From Halorubrum californiense DSM 19288 (GTDB taxonomy: Archaea; Halobacteriota; Halobacteria; Halobacteriales; Haloferacaceae): 53,408 bases of DNA. Of the stretch, positions 9,097 through 17,199 are shown piece after piece (the stretch's first letter is position 1; every line of letters starts with the position of its first letter). The notes below the pieces were generated by a model. The model searched no databases and had not been told where the DNA came from. It worked only from the letters and a program-made list of their open reading frames with translations. A program made the position numbers and the translations under genes. The stretch spans positions 1-53,408 of the forward strand of contig NZ_AOJK01000073.1 in assembly GCF_000336875.1 (NCBI RefSeq), given 5' to 3'.

Positions 9097-10074
9097 TCAG
9101 ACGACCTCGCTCGCGAACTCGGAGTCGATCAGGTCGTCGACGTTGCCCGCGGGGTCGGCGTCGTCGGTCACGAGGCCCTCGCGTTCGAGGATCGGCGAGA
9201 GGTCGGAGAGGAGCTCGCGGTGCGGCTCGCCCGGAATCGGCTCGGAGAGGTCGTTCCGCTGAGTGAACACGCGCTCCGCGACCGGCGCCGACATCTCGGA
9301 GGCGTCGGCGAGGATCCCCGCGGTCGCCTCGGGGTTCTCGACGGCCCACTGACGACCGCGCTCGTAGGCGTCGAGGACGCGCGTCGCGTCCTCGGTGCGG
9401 TCCGCGAGGAACCCGTCGAGGAAGTTCAGGAAGCCGTAGGTGTTGTACCGGGGCTCGCGGAAGAACAGCTCCGCGCCGTCGTGTTCGAGCTCCAGCTCCG
9501 CCATGTGGGGGTCGAGCCCGGCCCACGCGTCGACTTCGCCGCGGACCAAGGCAGACTGTCCCTCCGGGTGCTGGAGGTTGACGACCTCGACGTCCGCCTC
9601 GCTCAGCCCGGCGTCGTCGAGCGCCTGAAGCAGAAAGAAGTACGGGTCGGTTCCCCGGGTCGCGGCGACGCGGCTCCCCTCGAGGTCTGCCACCGACTCG
9701 ATGCCGGTCTCTTGGAAGGTGACTAAGGCGGTCCACTCCGGCTCCGAGTAGATGTACGGCGTCGTGATCGGCACGCCGTTCGTGCGGGCCATCAGCGCCG
9801 CGATCCCCGCTGTCGAGGAGACGTCGGCCTCGCCGCTCTGCGCGTACTCGTTCGCCTGATTGCTCCCGAGGCTCAACACCCACTCGACGTCGGTGCCGGT
9901 GTCCGCGAACGCCGCCTCGAGCCAGCCCTTCTCGCGCAACACGAGGCTGACCGGGTTGTAGTACGCGTAGTCGACCGTCACCGTCCCCGATTCGCTCCCG
10001 CCACCGACGCAGCCGGCGACGAGCGAGCCGCCGATCGCCGCGCCGGTACCGCGCAGGAATTTCCTTCGGTCCAT
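9097..10074 (-). CDS. ABC transporter substrate-binding lipoprotein, SsuA-like
   Basis: A 325-residue periplasmic-type binding protein, first gene of the importer operon. It begins MDRRKFLRGTGAAIGGSLVAGC: a twin-arginine motif and a lipobox with Cys22, so it is exported by Tat and anchored by lipid. RVAATRGTDPYFFLLQAL and VNLQHPEGQSALVRGEVDAWAG resemble aliphatic-sulfonate binding proteins, but nitrate, taurine or another small organic ligand cannot be excluded. The start at 10074 is chosen over an upstream ATG because of the Tat motif and a TATA-like CCTTAT about 28 bases ahead. Confidence 0.88.
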   Translation of the reverse strand: MDRRKFLRGTGAAIGGSLVAGCVGGGSESGTVTVDYAYYNPVSLVLREKGWLEAAFADTGTDVEWVLSLGSNQANEYAQSGEADVSSTAGIAALMARTNGVPITTPYIYSEPEWTALVTFQETGIESVADLEGSRVAATRGTDPYFFLLQALDDAGLSEADVEVVNLQHPEGQSALVRGEVDAWAGLDPHMAELELEHDGAELFFREPRYNTYGFLNFLDGFLADRTEDATRVLDAYERGRQWAVENPEATAGILADASEMSAPVAERVFTQRNDLSEPIPGEPHRELLSDLSPILEREGLVTDDADPAGNVDDLIDSEFASEVV

Positions 10075-10097
10075 CCTGACTCCTGCTACCGGTGCCA

Positions 10098-10129
10098 CGC
10101 ATAAGGCCATATGGCTATGGAGAATATTC
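10098..10129 (-). promoter_or_regulatory. Promoter of the ABC importer operon with two adjacent palindromes
   Basis: TATA-like CCTTATGCG (10098-10106, minus strand) is followed upstream by the perfect palindromes GCCATATGGC (10106-10115) and GAATATTC (10122-10129). The first covers the BRE position, so it could be a regulator site for nutrient-controlled expression. The regulator is unknown. Confidence 0.4.
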
Positions 10130-10407
10130 AACTCCGGCTATGATGTTCCATGGTTATTTATTTTCAATAGTGGGAGTCGTTCACACGGGCGTCGATCGTC
10201 GTGTTACCGTTCCTGCTGGCCCGTCGTCCTTCTCGGAGCTGCTTCGGACCATCGACGAAGCAGTTCGGCTCGCGTTCCGGGTGCCGGATCATGTTGCTGG
10301 TTGTTCGCGCCGACGGCGCCGCTGATCGCGAGAACACATCGGCTGCGCCGGCGCCGTAAGCCGCAAGGGATCACCGATTTCGCCGGGCGGGCGGTTCGCC
10401 GCCGCGG
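10130..10407. other. Intergenic region, no gene seen
   Basis: Starts with an AT-rich patch (around 10140-10170), unusual for this GC-rich DNA, then becomes GC-rich. The open frames here are short and lack conserved-looking sequence or promoters at a suitable distance. I see no RNA gene. Confidence 0.5.
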
Positions 10408-10686
10408 CTACATTCCCATGTCGGCCGCGGCGTCCGGTACCGGGAGGTCGGGGACATCGACGCCGAGCAGTTCGGCGGCGTGGTCGAGCGCCATGTCGAA
10501 CCCGTAGTACCGCTCCAGTTCGTCGCCGTCGGGGCCGGCCCGGACCTTCAGCATGGCGTACCCCTCGGCGTTCTGCGCGACCGTCGCCTCGCTGCCGTCC
10601 CGCGAAAAGGTGAGCAGGCGTTCGCCGTCCGTCTCCTCGTAGCGTGCCGCGACGCCGTTCGCCGTCGCGGTCTCCGTGTCGGTCAT
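10408..10686 (-). CDS. Conserved-looking haloarchaeal small protein, function unknown
   Basis: A 92-residue acidic protein starting MTDTETATANGVAARYEETDGE and ending DMGM. There are no membrane segments, Cys pairs or signal peptide. The alternation of charged strands (RLLTFSRDGSEATVAQ, YAMLKVRAG) suggests a small beta-rich domain followed by a helix (YYGFDMALDHAAELLG). A TATA-like CCCATACGG is nearer than usual, so the promoter is unclear. I do not recognise the family with confidence; it may be one of the haloarchaeal domains of unknown function. Confidence 0.65.
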   Translation of the reverse strand: MTDTETATANGVAARYEETDGERLLTFSRDGSEATVAQNAEGYAMLKVRAGPDGDELERYYGFDMALDHAAELLGVDVPDLPVPDAAADMGM

Positions 10687-10802
10687 ACGTGCCGTATGGG
10701 CCGATCCCTGTCGAACCTGTCGGTCGCCGAGGGGGGGGATTCGGGGCGCGTCCGTTCGGCGAGGGAGGAGTCGGACCGCGTCGGGTCGCGGTCGACGCCC
10801 GG

Positions 10803-11345
10803 CTACCGCGGGTCCCAGCCGTGGAGCTCGGTCCCCGACTCCAGTTCGAGGTCGAACGCGTCGATCATTCCGCCGAGCGCGTCGTACCCCCGCGCGGCCG
10901 CGGCGATGCCGACGACCGTCTCGTCGTCGTACAGCGCCGCGATCTCCTCGTGTGCGATCGCGTCGACCTCGCCGCGGGCGACCGCGAGCGCGTACTCGAC
11001 CAGCGTCGTCTCCGCGTCGCCGAGGGGCGCGGGGTCGCCGCGCCCGAGCGCCGCTATCTCGTCGTCGCTGATCCCGACGCCGCGGGCGACGTTGACGTGC
11101 TGGTGCCACTCGTAGCGGTTCCCGATATCGCTCGTGACCGCGAGGATGACGAGTTCGCGCTCCCGGTCGGTGAGGCCGCTGTCGGTCCACAGCGACCCGA
11201 GGAACGACCGGAGCCCCGCCAACACCTCGGGGTTGTTTCCGATCGACTGGTACACGTGGAGCGGTTTGCCCTGAAGCGACGACTCCAAGAGGTCCTCGTA
11301 CTCGTCCGGCACGTCCGACTTCTCGGCGTAGGGAACGCGGGCCAT
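10803..11345 (-). CDS. Carboxymuconolactone decarboxylase (AhpD-like) family protein
   Basis: A 180-residue all-helical protein of the CMD/AhpD superfamily. The core has LTDRERELVILAVTSDIGNRYEWHQHVNVARGVGISDDEI (pattern EWHQH..AR..G), near residues 75-115. AhpD peroxidases have CxxC at the equivalent place; here the sequence is EWHQHV, so thiol peroxidase activity is unlikely and the substrate is unknown. The ATG at 11345 has a TATA-like ACATATCC about 27 bases ahead, supporting a leaderless monocistronic mRNA. Confidence 0.85.
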   Translation of the reverse strand: MARVPYAEKSDVPDEYEDLLESSLQGKPLHVYQSIGNNPEVLAGLRSFLGSLWTDSGLTDRERELVILAVTSDIGNRYEWHQHVNVARGVGISDDEIAALGRGDPAPLGDAETTLVEYALAVARGEVDAIAHEEIAALYDDETVVGIAAAARGYDALGGMIDAFDLELESGTELHGWDPR

Positions 11346-11529
11346 AGCGGGCCGTCGCGCCGTCGGGGGATATGTGTACGCGACTCGGTACCGTTCGCCG
11401 CGATCGCTATCGTTCACCGCGACGGGTACCGGAGCCGACCGGTCAGACGGAGGCCGGGGCGCCGTCTGCGCGACCTCGCGGCGATCCGCGATGGCAAGGT
11501 TAAGGGACGCCACGCACCAACTATCGGCA

Positions 11530-12459
11530 ATGAGTATCGAGGTGACTCGGCGGCGCGCGTGGGTGATGGCCGCCCGGCCACAGACGCTCCCGGCCGCGGC
11601 CGCGCCGGTGGTCGTCGGCGTCGGGCTGGCGCTCGCCGACGGGGTGTTCGCCCCGCTGCCCGCGCTCGCGGCGCTCGTCGGCGCGGCGCTGATCCAGGTC
11701 GGCACGAACTTCGCCAACGACTACTACGACGCGATCCAGGGCGCCGACACCGACGACCGCGAGGGGTTCACCCGCGTCGTTGCGAGCGGCCTCATCGAGC
11801 CGCACGAGGTGAAGCGGGCGATGTGGCTCACCTTCGCGGCCGCGATCGGCGTCGGGACCTACCTCGTCGCCGTCGGCGGCGTCCCCATCCTCGTGATCGG
11901 GCTCGCCTCCGTCGCGGCCGGGATCGCCTACACCGGCGGTCCGTACCCGCTCGGCTACCACGGGCTCGGCGACCTCTTCGTGTTCGTCTTCTTCGGCGTG
12001 ATCGCGGTGACGGGGACCTACTACGTCCAGGCTGCGGCGCTCCTCTCCGGGTGGTTCCCGATGGGCGCCCCGGCGGAGACCATCACGCTCGCGGCGGTCG
12101 TCGCGAGCCTCCCGATCGCCGGGCTGTCGACGAACATCCTCGTCGTCAACAACCTCCGTGACCGCCAGGAGGACGCCTCGACCGGCAAGCGCACGCTCGC
12201 GGTCCGGTTCGGCTACCGCTTCGCCCGCGGCGAGTACCTCGCGATGCTCGCCGTCGCCTACCTCGTCCCGCTGTGGTTCGTCGCGCGCGGCGACGGCCTC
12301 GCGACGCTGCTCCCGCTCGTCACGCTCCCCCTCGCGGCGGCCGTCGCGCGGACGGTGCTGACCGAGACGTCCGGCGAGGCGCTCAACCCCGCGCTCGAAT
12401 CGACCGGGAAACTGCTCGCGGCGTACGCCGTCGCGTTCGCCGTCGGTCTCGCGGTGTGA
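11530..12459 (+). CDS. menA: 1,4-dihydroxy-2-naphthoate polyprenyltransferase
   Basis: A 309-residue UbiA-family membrane prenyltransferase that attaches the isoprenoid tail to dihydroxynaphthoate in menaquinone synthesis. The first Asp-rich motif is NFANDYYDAIQGAD (about residues 62-75) and the second is NNLRDRQEDASTGKRTLAVRFG (pattern NNxRDxxxDxxxGKRTL, near 205-225). About eight hydrophobic helices follow the family plan. A TATA-like GGTTAAGG lies 27-30 bases before the ATG. Its stop overlaps the GTG start of menC (GTGTGA), so the two are coupled. Confidence 0.93.
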   Translation: MSIEVTRRRAWVMAARPQTLPAAAAPVVVGVGLALADGVFAPLPALAALVGAALIQVGTNFANDYYDAIQGADTDDREGFTRVVASGLIEPHEVKRAMWLTFAAAIGVGTYLVAVGGVPILVIGLASVAAGIAYTGGPYPLGYHGLGDLFVFVFFGVIAVTGTYYVQAAALLSGWFPMGAPAETITLAAVVASLPIAGLSTNILVVNNLRDRQEDASTGKRTLAVRFGYRFARGEYLAMLAVAYLVPLWFVARGDGLATLLPLVTLPLAAAVARTVLTETSGEALNPALESTGKLLAAYAVAFAVGLAV

Positions 12460-13586
12460 CCGCCGACGATCCCCGCGGCGAGGAGCCGTTCGAGACGCTG
12501 CGACGCCGGCCGTTCGCGCTCGACCTAACCCGACCGCTCGGCACCGCCCACGGAGAGATCCGTCGCCGAGAGGGGTTCCTGATCGCGGTCGAGCGCGGGA
12601 GCGACACCGACGGCGCGGTCGGCCTCGGCGAGGCGACCCCGCTTCCGGGGTGGACGGAGTCGCGCGAGGAGTGCGCGGCGGCGCTCGACGGTCTTGACGA
12701 GCGGGCCGGAGCCGGAGCCGCGCCGGAGTCGCTCGACACGGGGGCGACGCCGGCCGCGCGACACGGCGTCTCCCTCGCGCTCGTCGACGTCGCTGCCCGC
12801 GACGCCGGCGCGTCGCTCGCGGAACACCTCTCTGACGAGGCCGGCGTGACCGCGACGCCCGCGGACGCCGTGCCGGTCAACGCGACCATCGGGGACGGCG
12901 AGCCGAACGAGACCGCCGCCGAAGCGAGGGGGGCGGTGGAGGCGGGGTTCGATTGCCTCAAGCTGAAGGTCGGCGCCCGCGACGTCGACGCCGACGTCGA
13001 GCGCGTCCGCGCGGTCCGCGACGCGGTCGGCGACGGGGTCGCGCTCCGCGCCGACGCGAACGGCGCGTGGGACCGGCAAGTGGCGCGCCGCGCGCTCGAC
13101 GCGCTGGCCGCGTTCGACCTCGCGTACGTCGAGCAGCCGCTCCCAGCGGACGATCTTAACGGGCTGGCAGCGCTTCGCGAGGGCGACCGCTCCGGGCAAC
13201 CGGACGACGGCGTCCCGATCGCGGCCGACGAGTCGGTCGCGGCTCGCGGGATCGACGCCGTCTTGGAGGCTGACGCGGCCGACGCGGTCGTCCTCAAGCC
13301 GATGGCGCTCGGCGGGCCCGACCGCGCGCTCGCGGCCGCGCTGCGGGCGCGGTCGGCCGGCATCGATCCCGTCGTCACGACCACGGTCGACGCGGTCGTC
13401 GCGCGGACGGCGGCCGTCCACGTCGCGGCCGCGATCCCCGACGCGGCGCCGTGCGGGCTCGCCACGGGGGAGATGCTCGACGAGGACCTCGCGCCCGATC
13501 CCTGTCCGATCGACGACGGGCGGATCGAAGTCCCGTCAGGTCCGGGGCTCGCTGGCGGCGCGTTCGACGATCTCCGGCGCGAGTGA
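12456..13586 (+). CDS. menC: o-Succinylbenzoate synthase
   Basis: A 376-residue enolase-superfamily enzyme that dehydrates SHCHC to o-succinylbenzoate in menaquinone synthesis. Catalytic elements in order are CLKLKVGA (Lys pair), RADANGAW (metal Asp), YVEQPLP (metal Glu), IAADES (metal Asp/Glu) and VVLKPMALGG (second catalytic Lys). The GTG at 12456 is preferred because it overlaps the menA stop; longer readings would run inside menA. The insertions around residues 75-105 are Ala/Gly/Glu-rich. Confidence 0.9.
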   Translation: MTADDPRGEEPFETLRRRPFALDLTRPLGTAHGEIRRREGFLIAVERGSDTDGAVGLGEATPLPGWTESREECAAALDGLDERAGAGAAPESLDTGATPAARHGVSLALVDVAARDAGASLAEHLSDEAGVTATPADAVPVNATIGDGEPNETAAEARGAVEAGFDCLKLKVGARDVDADVERVRAVRDAVGDGVALRADANGAWDRQVARRALDALAAFDLAYVEQPLPADDLNGLAALREGDRSGQPDDGVPIAADESVAARGIDAVLEADAADAVVLKPMALGGPDRALAAALRARSAGIDPVVTTTVDAVVARTAAVHVAAAIPDAAPCGLATGEMLDEDLAPDPCPIDDGRIEVPSGPGLAGGAFDDLRRE

Positions 13587-13604
13587 GTCGGCCGCGACTC
13601 CGGC

Positions 13605-14033
13605 TCAGGCCCCGTCGGAGACGACCTCGACGCTGCCGCGCATCCCCCGAGTCTGGTGTGGCGTACAGAGGTACTGGTGAGTCCCGGGCACCTCGAACGC
13701 ACGCTGGAAGGTGCTGCCCGCTCCGGCGAGGATGTCGGACGCGAACGAGCCGTCGACGGCGTACACGTCGTGGCCGCCGCCGCTCCCGGTCCACTCCCAG
13801 ACGACCGTCGTCCCGTCGTCGACCCGGATGTGCGCCGGCGCGTACGAGAACCCGCCGTTCGCTCCGACGGCGACCTCGACGGTCGGCTCGCCCGTCCGGT
13901 CGACCCGCTCGTCGCTCGGTGTCGCTCGGCCGTCCGTCCCCGACCCGGGGAGAGCGGCGTCGACACAGCCCGCGACGGCGGCGGTCGCGGTTCCCACGGC
14001 GGCGAGGAGGTCGCGGCGACTCCTGTCAGTCAT
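13605..14033 (-). CDS. Halocyanin (blue copper lipoprotein)
   Basis: A 142-residue exported plastocyanin-like electron carrier. The N-terminus MTDRSRRDLLAAVGTATAAVAGC combines a twin-arginine motif with a lipobox (Cys23). Copper ligands are His88 in GGGHDV, Cys123 and His126 in YLCTPH, and Met131 in RGMRG, all in the right spacing for type I copper. It probably moves electrons at the outer membrane face, for example to the terminal oxidase encoded elsewhere in the window. A TATA-like TTTATACC lies about 27 bases before the ATG. Confidence 0.92.
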   Translation of the reverse strand: MTDRSRRDLLAAVGTATAAVAGCVDAALPGSGTDGRATPSDERVDRTGEPTVEVAVGANGGFSYAPAHIRVDDGTTVVWEWTGSGGGHDVYAVDGSFASDILAGAGSTFQRAFEVPGTHQYLCTPHQTRGMRGSVEVVSDGA

Positions 14034-14157
14034 ACCCCGACGGAGGCGGTCCGCGGTATAAACTCCTCCGCGTCCCCTGCGTCCTCCGCGTCTCCCGCGT
14101 CCCGTCGCGCCGACCGGAGGGGGACGGACTTTTCACCGCGACCGGCGAACGAGGCGT

Positions 14158-14610
14158 ATGAGCGAGTGGACCGACGCCATCGTCGGCGAGCGCATGACCG
14201 TCGACAACCAGTTCAACGAGCGCGTCGCGGCGTCGCGCTTCTCCAGTCAGGAGTGGGGACTGATCATGACGGCCACGGAGTTCGAGATCGAGAACGCCGA
14301 CGACCCCGAGGCCGCTCGGGTCGTCGCGAACACGTCGAGCCTCCCCGCGATCATGCCCGAACTGGAGAACCTCCGGTCGCAGATGGCGGGGATGGGCGGC
14401 GCTCCCGGCGGCGACGCCGGGGGGTCGGACGGCGGGGTCGTCGACTCGATCAAGGGCGCGCTCGGGCTCGGCGGCGGCGGGTCGAGCGGCCCATCCGACG
14501 AGGAGTTGGAGGCCGCGGAGCGGCTGGTTCAGGAGTACGCCGACGAGCTACAAGCGCACTTGGAGGAAGTCGGCAAGTGGGAACAGGTCCGCGTCGCGTA
14601 TCAGGAGTAG
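14158..14610 (+). CDS. Haloarchaeal conserved protein, DUF5799-like
   Basis: A 150-residue acidic protein starting MSEWTDAIVGERMTVDNQF. It has a conserved-looking N-terminal half (SSQEWGLIMTATEFEIENA, DPEAARVVANTSSLPAIMPEL), a Gly-rich linker at about 80-115 and a C-terminal helix (ERLVQEYADELQAHLEEVGKWE). From memory this matches the haloarchaeal DUF5799 family, whose role is unknown. A weak TATA-like CTTTTCACC lies about 27 bases ahead. It is flanked by the halocyanin gene on one side and a small minus-strand gene on the other. Confidence 0.8.
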   Translation: MSEWTDAIVGERMTVDNQFNERVAASRFSSQEWGLIMTATEFEIENADDPEAARVVANTSSLPAIMPELENLRSQMAGMGGAPGGDAGGSDGGVVDSIKGALGLGGGGSSGPSDEELEAAERLVQEYADELQAHLEEVGKWEQVRVAYQE

Positions 14611-14653
14611 GACCGACTACCGGCGGCGGCCGCGAGCGGTCGGCCGACCGCCG

Positions 14654-14803
14654 TCACTCCACGTCGCTGCCGCGGAACAGCGTGAGCTCTTCCGCCTCGT
14701 AGATGCTGATGAGTTCGCTGACGATCTCGTCGTACTCCTCGTCGTCGATCCGGAGCGCGTCGAGCCGCTCGACCGTCTCTTCGTCGAGGTGGATCTGGGG
14801 CAT
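14654..14803 (-). CDS. Small conserved-looking protein, 49 residues
   Basis: A 49-residue acidic protein: MPQIHLDEETVERLDALR..., then DEEYDEIVSELISIYEAEEL and a short end. The pattern of a beta strand (MPQIHLDEET) followed by two helices looks like a short ribbon-helix-helix (antitoxin-like) DNA-binding fold, but no toxin gene is adjacent. A TATA-like TTTTTATGAATT sits about 25 bases before the ATG, which supports a real leaderless gene. It is too short for standard gene-length cut-offs and could easily be missed. Confidence 0.65.
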   Translation of the reverse strand: MPQIHLDEETVERLDALRIDDEEYDEIVSELISIYEAEELTLFRGSDVE

Positions 14804-14869
14804 GGGTGTGGATCCGTGACCAATTCATAAAAATCGGTGGGGAGTGAGACGGTTCGGAGGAACAGGCGC

Positions 14870-17077
14870 TTATTCGCCTCGATACTGTTCGTTCCGACAG
14901 CCGGCCAACTCGGCGTTTGACTGTCCCTCTCTTGCGACCTCGGTTACGTCTTCATCTGAAAGATCGTCGCTCCAGAGGACAATGTCGTTCGGGAACAAAA
15001 CGACCGGAGACTTCTCTGCGTGGATCTGAAGTATGTCCGAGATATCCGCATTTCCGAGGTCGACTTTTGTCCCCACCAGCGTCGATTTCAAGTCGTTGAA
15101 GACGTGGACGACTCGGAATTCCCCGCCGATCAGTACGCCAGTCGAAAGCAGCGACTGGACCGACACGCGGAACGTATCGTCCGAGAGCGGCCGACACGCG
15201 TACAGTTGCGTTGCACGTCCCCGGTCGTTGGCAACAGCAGTGGCCGGATCGCCAGCGTATCGGAGGTCCACGCCCTCATCGGGAAGTGCCAGTTTGGTTG
15301 CGACGCCGACCGGAAAGCTGGCGCTGAGAAGTCCGATCAGGGACCGAATCCGATCCGCGGAGACACGACCGTCGACGAGGAGGGCGCTTACCCCGCCCCG
15401 GTTGACCGCGTCGACGCCGACGGCGATGTCGACCGAATCCTCGAACAGCGTAAACACGGGGCTATCGTTCCGGGTCGCTTTCTCCGAGCGTGACACGTCG
15501 TCAATACCGTCAACCGAGTCGATTACGTCGTTTTGAACTGTGGCCCCGCAGTAAGCGATGTCGAGTTCAGGATCGGATAGCGTCTCCGCTACCTCGTCGG
15601 GAGACGGTGAAGCGAGAACGGTCAGGGATCCGATCCCGTCGAGGTCAGTTGGTTCGGAGAGCGATGCTCGGACGGTACGGGCCCGTTCGGAGTCACCGAA
15701 CAGGAGCGCGACCGCGACAGCCCCGCGCTCCGGGATTTGTCTTTGGATGCGATTCTCGTACGCCGCCGGTGTGAGTGCCGATACGCCGGTCTGTAGCGGC
15801 TCCGTGTCCGGGCTTGGAACGTCGCTCGTCGTCGGTCCACCAGGGGTTGCTACTGACCGCCGCTCCTGGTCGGCGATCGCTCCGCCCGACCTGTCGGAGC
15901 CCGGCAGTTCTGCCAGAGTCTGAGGTGATGTCGCAGCGGCCATCGGCGCGCCCGGTCGCGGAGAGTCCGAATCGCCGCGGACGCAGATCGGCGCGAGGAC
16001 GTGAGCGAGGTGCGGGAGCAGTTCCGCGGCCGCGGGCGCAGGCCGCAGAACCGCCTCCGTCGGCCACGCGGGCAAGTACGGGGCGACCGTCTCGGGGGCG
16101 ACCTCCAAGTACTCCATCAGCCGCTCGCTCATCGACCGGTCGGTGAGCTTCGGCGGATAAAAGGGGAGCACCGGACCGAGTTCCTCGTACGCGTACCGGT
16201 CGGACGGGATGTACCCCTCCGTCCGCGCGAGCGTGTCGAGGAAGAAGCACGTCTTGAACAGCTCCGTGACGCGCTCTTCGAGGGCCCGACCATCGGTCGG
16301 AAGCCGCTCCTCGTACCCGGTGTCCAGCCGGATCGCCGGGGCGTCGCCGGTCGTCATCCGGGCGCCGAGGTAGTACGACAGCGTCGAGAGCCGGAACACG
16401 TCCGCGTACGTCGGTCGGACGACGACCTCGACGCCGGTGTCGGGAACGGTGAGCGGGCTGGGGACCTCGAGCGAGTCGCCGCGCTCGATGCGCGGCGGGT
16501 AGCCGCGGAGGGTCGGCCACGAGCGCTCGGGCGTGAACTCCTTGATCGACGACCCGAGGACGGACACCGCTTCCGTCAGCGCGGTCGGGTCGTCCGGGAC
16601 CGTGATCGTCGCCTCGGGGCGCGTGTGGAGCGACCGCCCGCCGACCGAGACGGTTCTGGGGCGGTCGAACGAAAGCGTGACCGGGCCGGGTCCGGCCGCG
16701 CCGCCCGCGGATATCTCGGCGTCCGTCACCCGTACCAAGACTTTCGTCGCGCCGTTGACCTCGATACAGTACGAACCGCGCGGGAGGTCCATCGGCTCGT
16801 CGAGGCGAGCGACGTGATCGCCGTCGGCATCGCGGACGGCGATCGACGCGTACTCGGGGATCTCGAGCGACCCCGCCTCGAAGCTGACCGCCCGGTCGAT
16901 CGGGGCCGGGAACAGCTCCGGGAGCGCCGGCGAGAGTTCGGGCTCGCGGTCGACGCGGAGTCGAAGCTCGTCGCCCTCGATGGCGTCGCGCACCGTCAGC
17001 GCCGTCCCGTCGACCTCGAACCCGACGCGCCCGTCAGACAACCCATCCGTCACTGAACCTTCCTGATTCACCGACAC
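14870..17077 (-). CDS. Large protein with possible degenerate CHAT-like C-terminal domain
   Basis: A 735-residue protein starting at GTG 17077. Residues 1-375 form a beta-rich N-terminal part (RGSYCIEVNGATKVLVRV, RSLHTRPEATITVPDDP) and a helical part (SERLMEYLEVAPETVAPYLPAWP). After a low-complexity linker (375-435), residues 450-650 follow the order of a CHAT/caspase-like domain: a hydrophobic strand ending LDIAYCGATV where CHAT proteins have a Gly-His, a strand before VNRGGVSALLVDG, a helix SLIGLLSASFPVGVATKLA, and YAGDPATAV. The catalytic His and Cys seem absent, so it would be a pseudoprotease or a different fold. The C-terminal half is visibly less GC-rich. The gene is divergent from a phosphotransferase gene. 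Function unknown. Confidence 0.75.
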   Translation of the reverse strand: MSVNQEGSVTDGLSDGRVGFEVDGTALTVRDAIEGDELRLRVDREPELSPALPELFPAPIDRAVSFEAGSLEIPEYASIAVRDADGDHVARLDEPMDLPRGSYCIEVNGATKVLVRVTDAEISAGGAAGPGPVTLSFDRPRTVSVGGRSLHTRPEATITVPDDPTALTEAVSVLGSSIKEFTPERSWPTLRGYPPRIERGDSLEVPSPLTVPDTGVEVVVRPTYADVFRLSTLSYYLGARMTTGDAPAIRLDTGYEERLPTDGRALEERVTELFKTCFFLDTLARTEGYIPSDRYAYEELGPVLPFYPPKLTDRSMSERLMEYLEVAPETVAPYLPAWPTEAVLRPAPAAAELLPHLAHVLAPICVRGDSDSPRPGAPMAAATSPQTLAELPGSDRSGGAIADQERRSVATPGGPTTSDVPSPDTEPLQTGVSALTPAAYENRIQRQIPERGAVAVALLFGDSERARTVRASLSEPTDLDGIGSLTVLASPSPDEVAETLSDPELDIAYCGATVQNDVIDSVDGIDDVSRSEKATRNDSPVFTLFEDSVDIAVGVDAVNRGGVSALLVDGRVSADRIRSLIGLLSASFPVGVATKLALPDEGVDLRYAGDPATAVANDRGRATQLYACRPLSDDTFRVSVQSLLSTGVLIGGEFRVVHVFNDLKSTLVGTKVDLGNADISDILQIHAEKSPVVLFPNDIVLWSDDLSDEDVTEVAREGQSNAELAGCRNEQYRGE

Positions 17078-17199
17078 GTATGACGTTGTCGGTGATATCC
17101 CCGATTCTGGTAATTGACGCCGTGTTGGCTGCCGTCACGAGCCACGATAGTACATCTTTGACAACAATGTTAACATCGATCGGACTCGGAATGAAACCC

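Noticed and set aside
17080-17199. Upstream extension of the phosphotransferase from ATG 17080
   Set aside because: The extra 40 residues are hydrophobic and unlike the family start; a TATA-like box fits a start at 17200.
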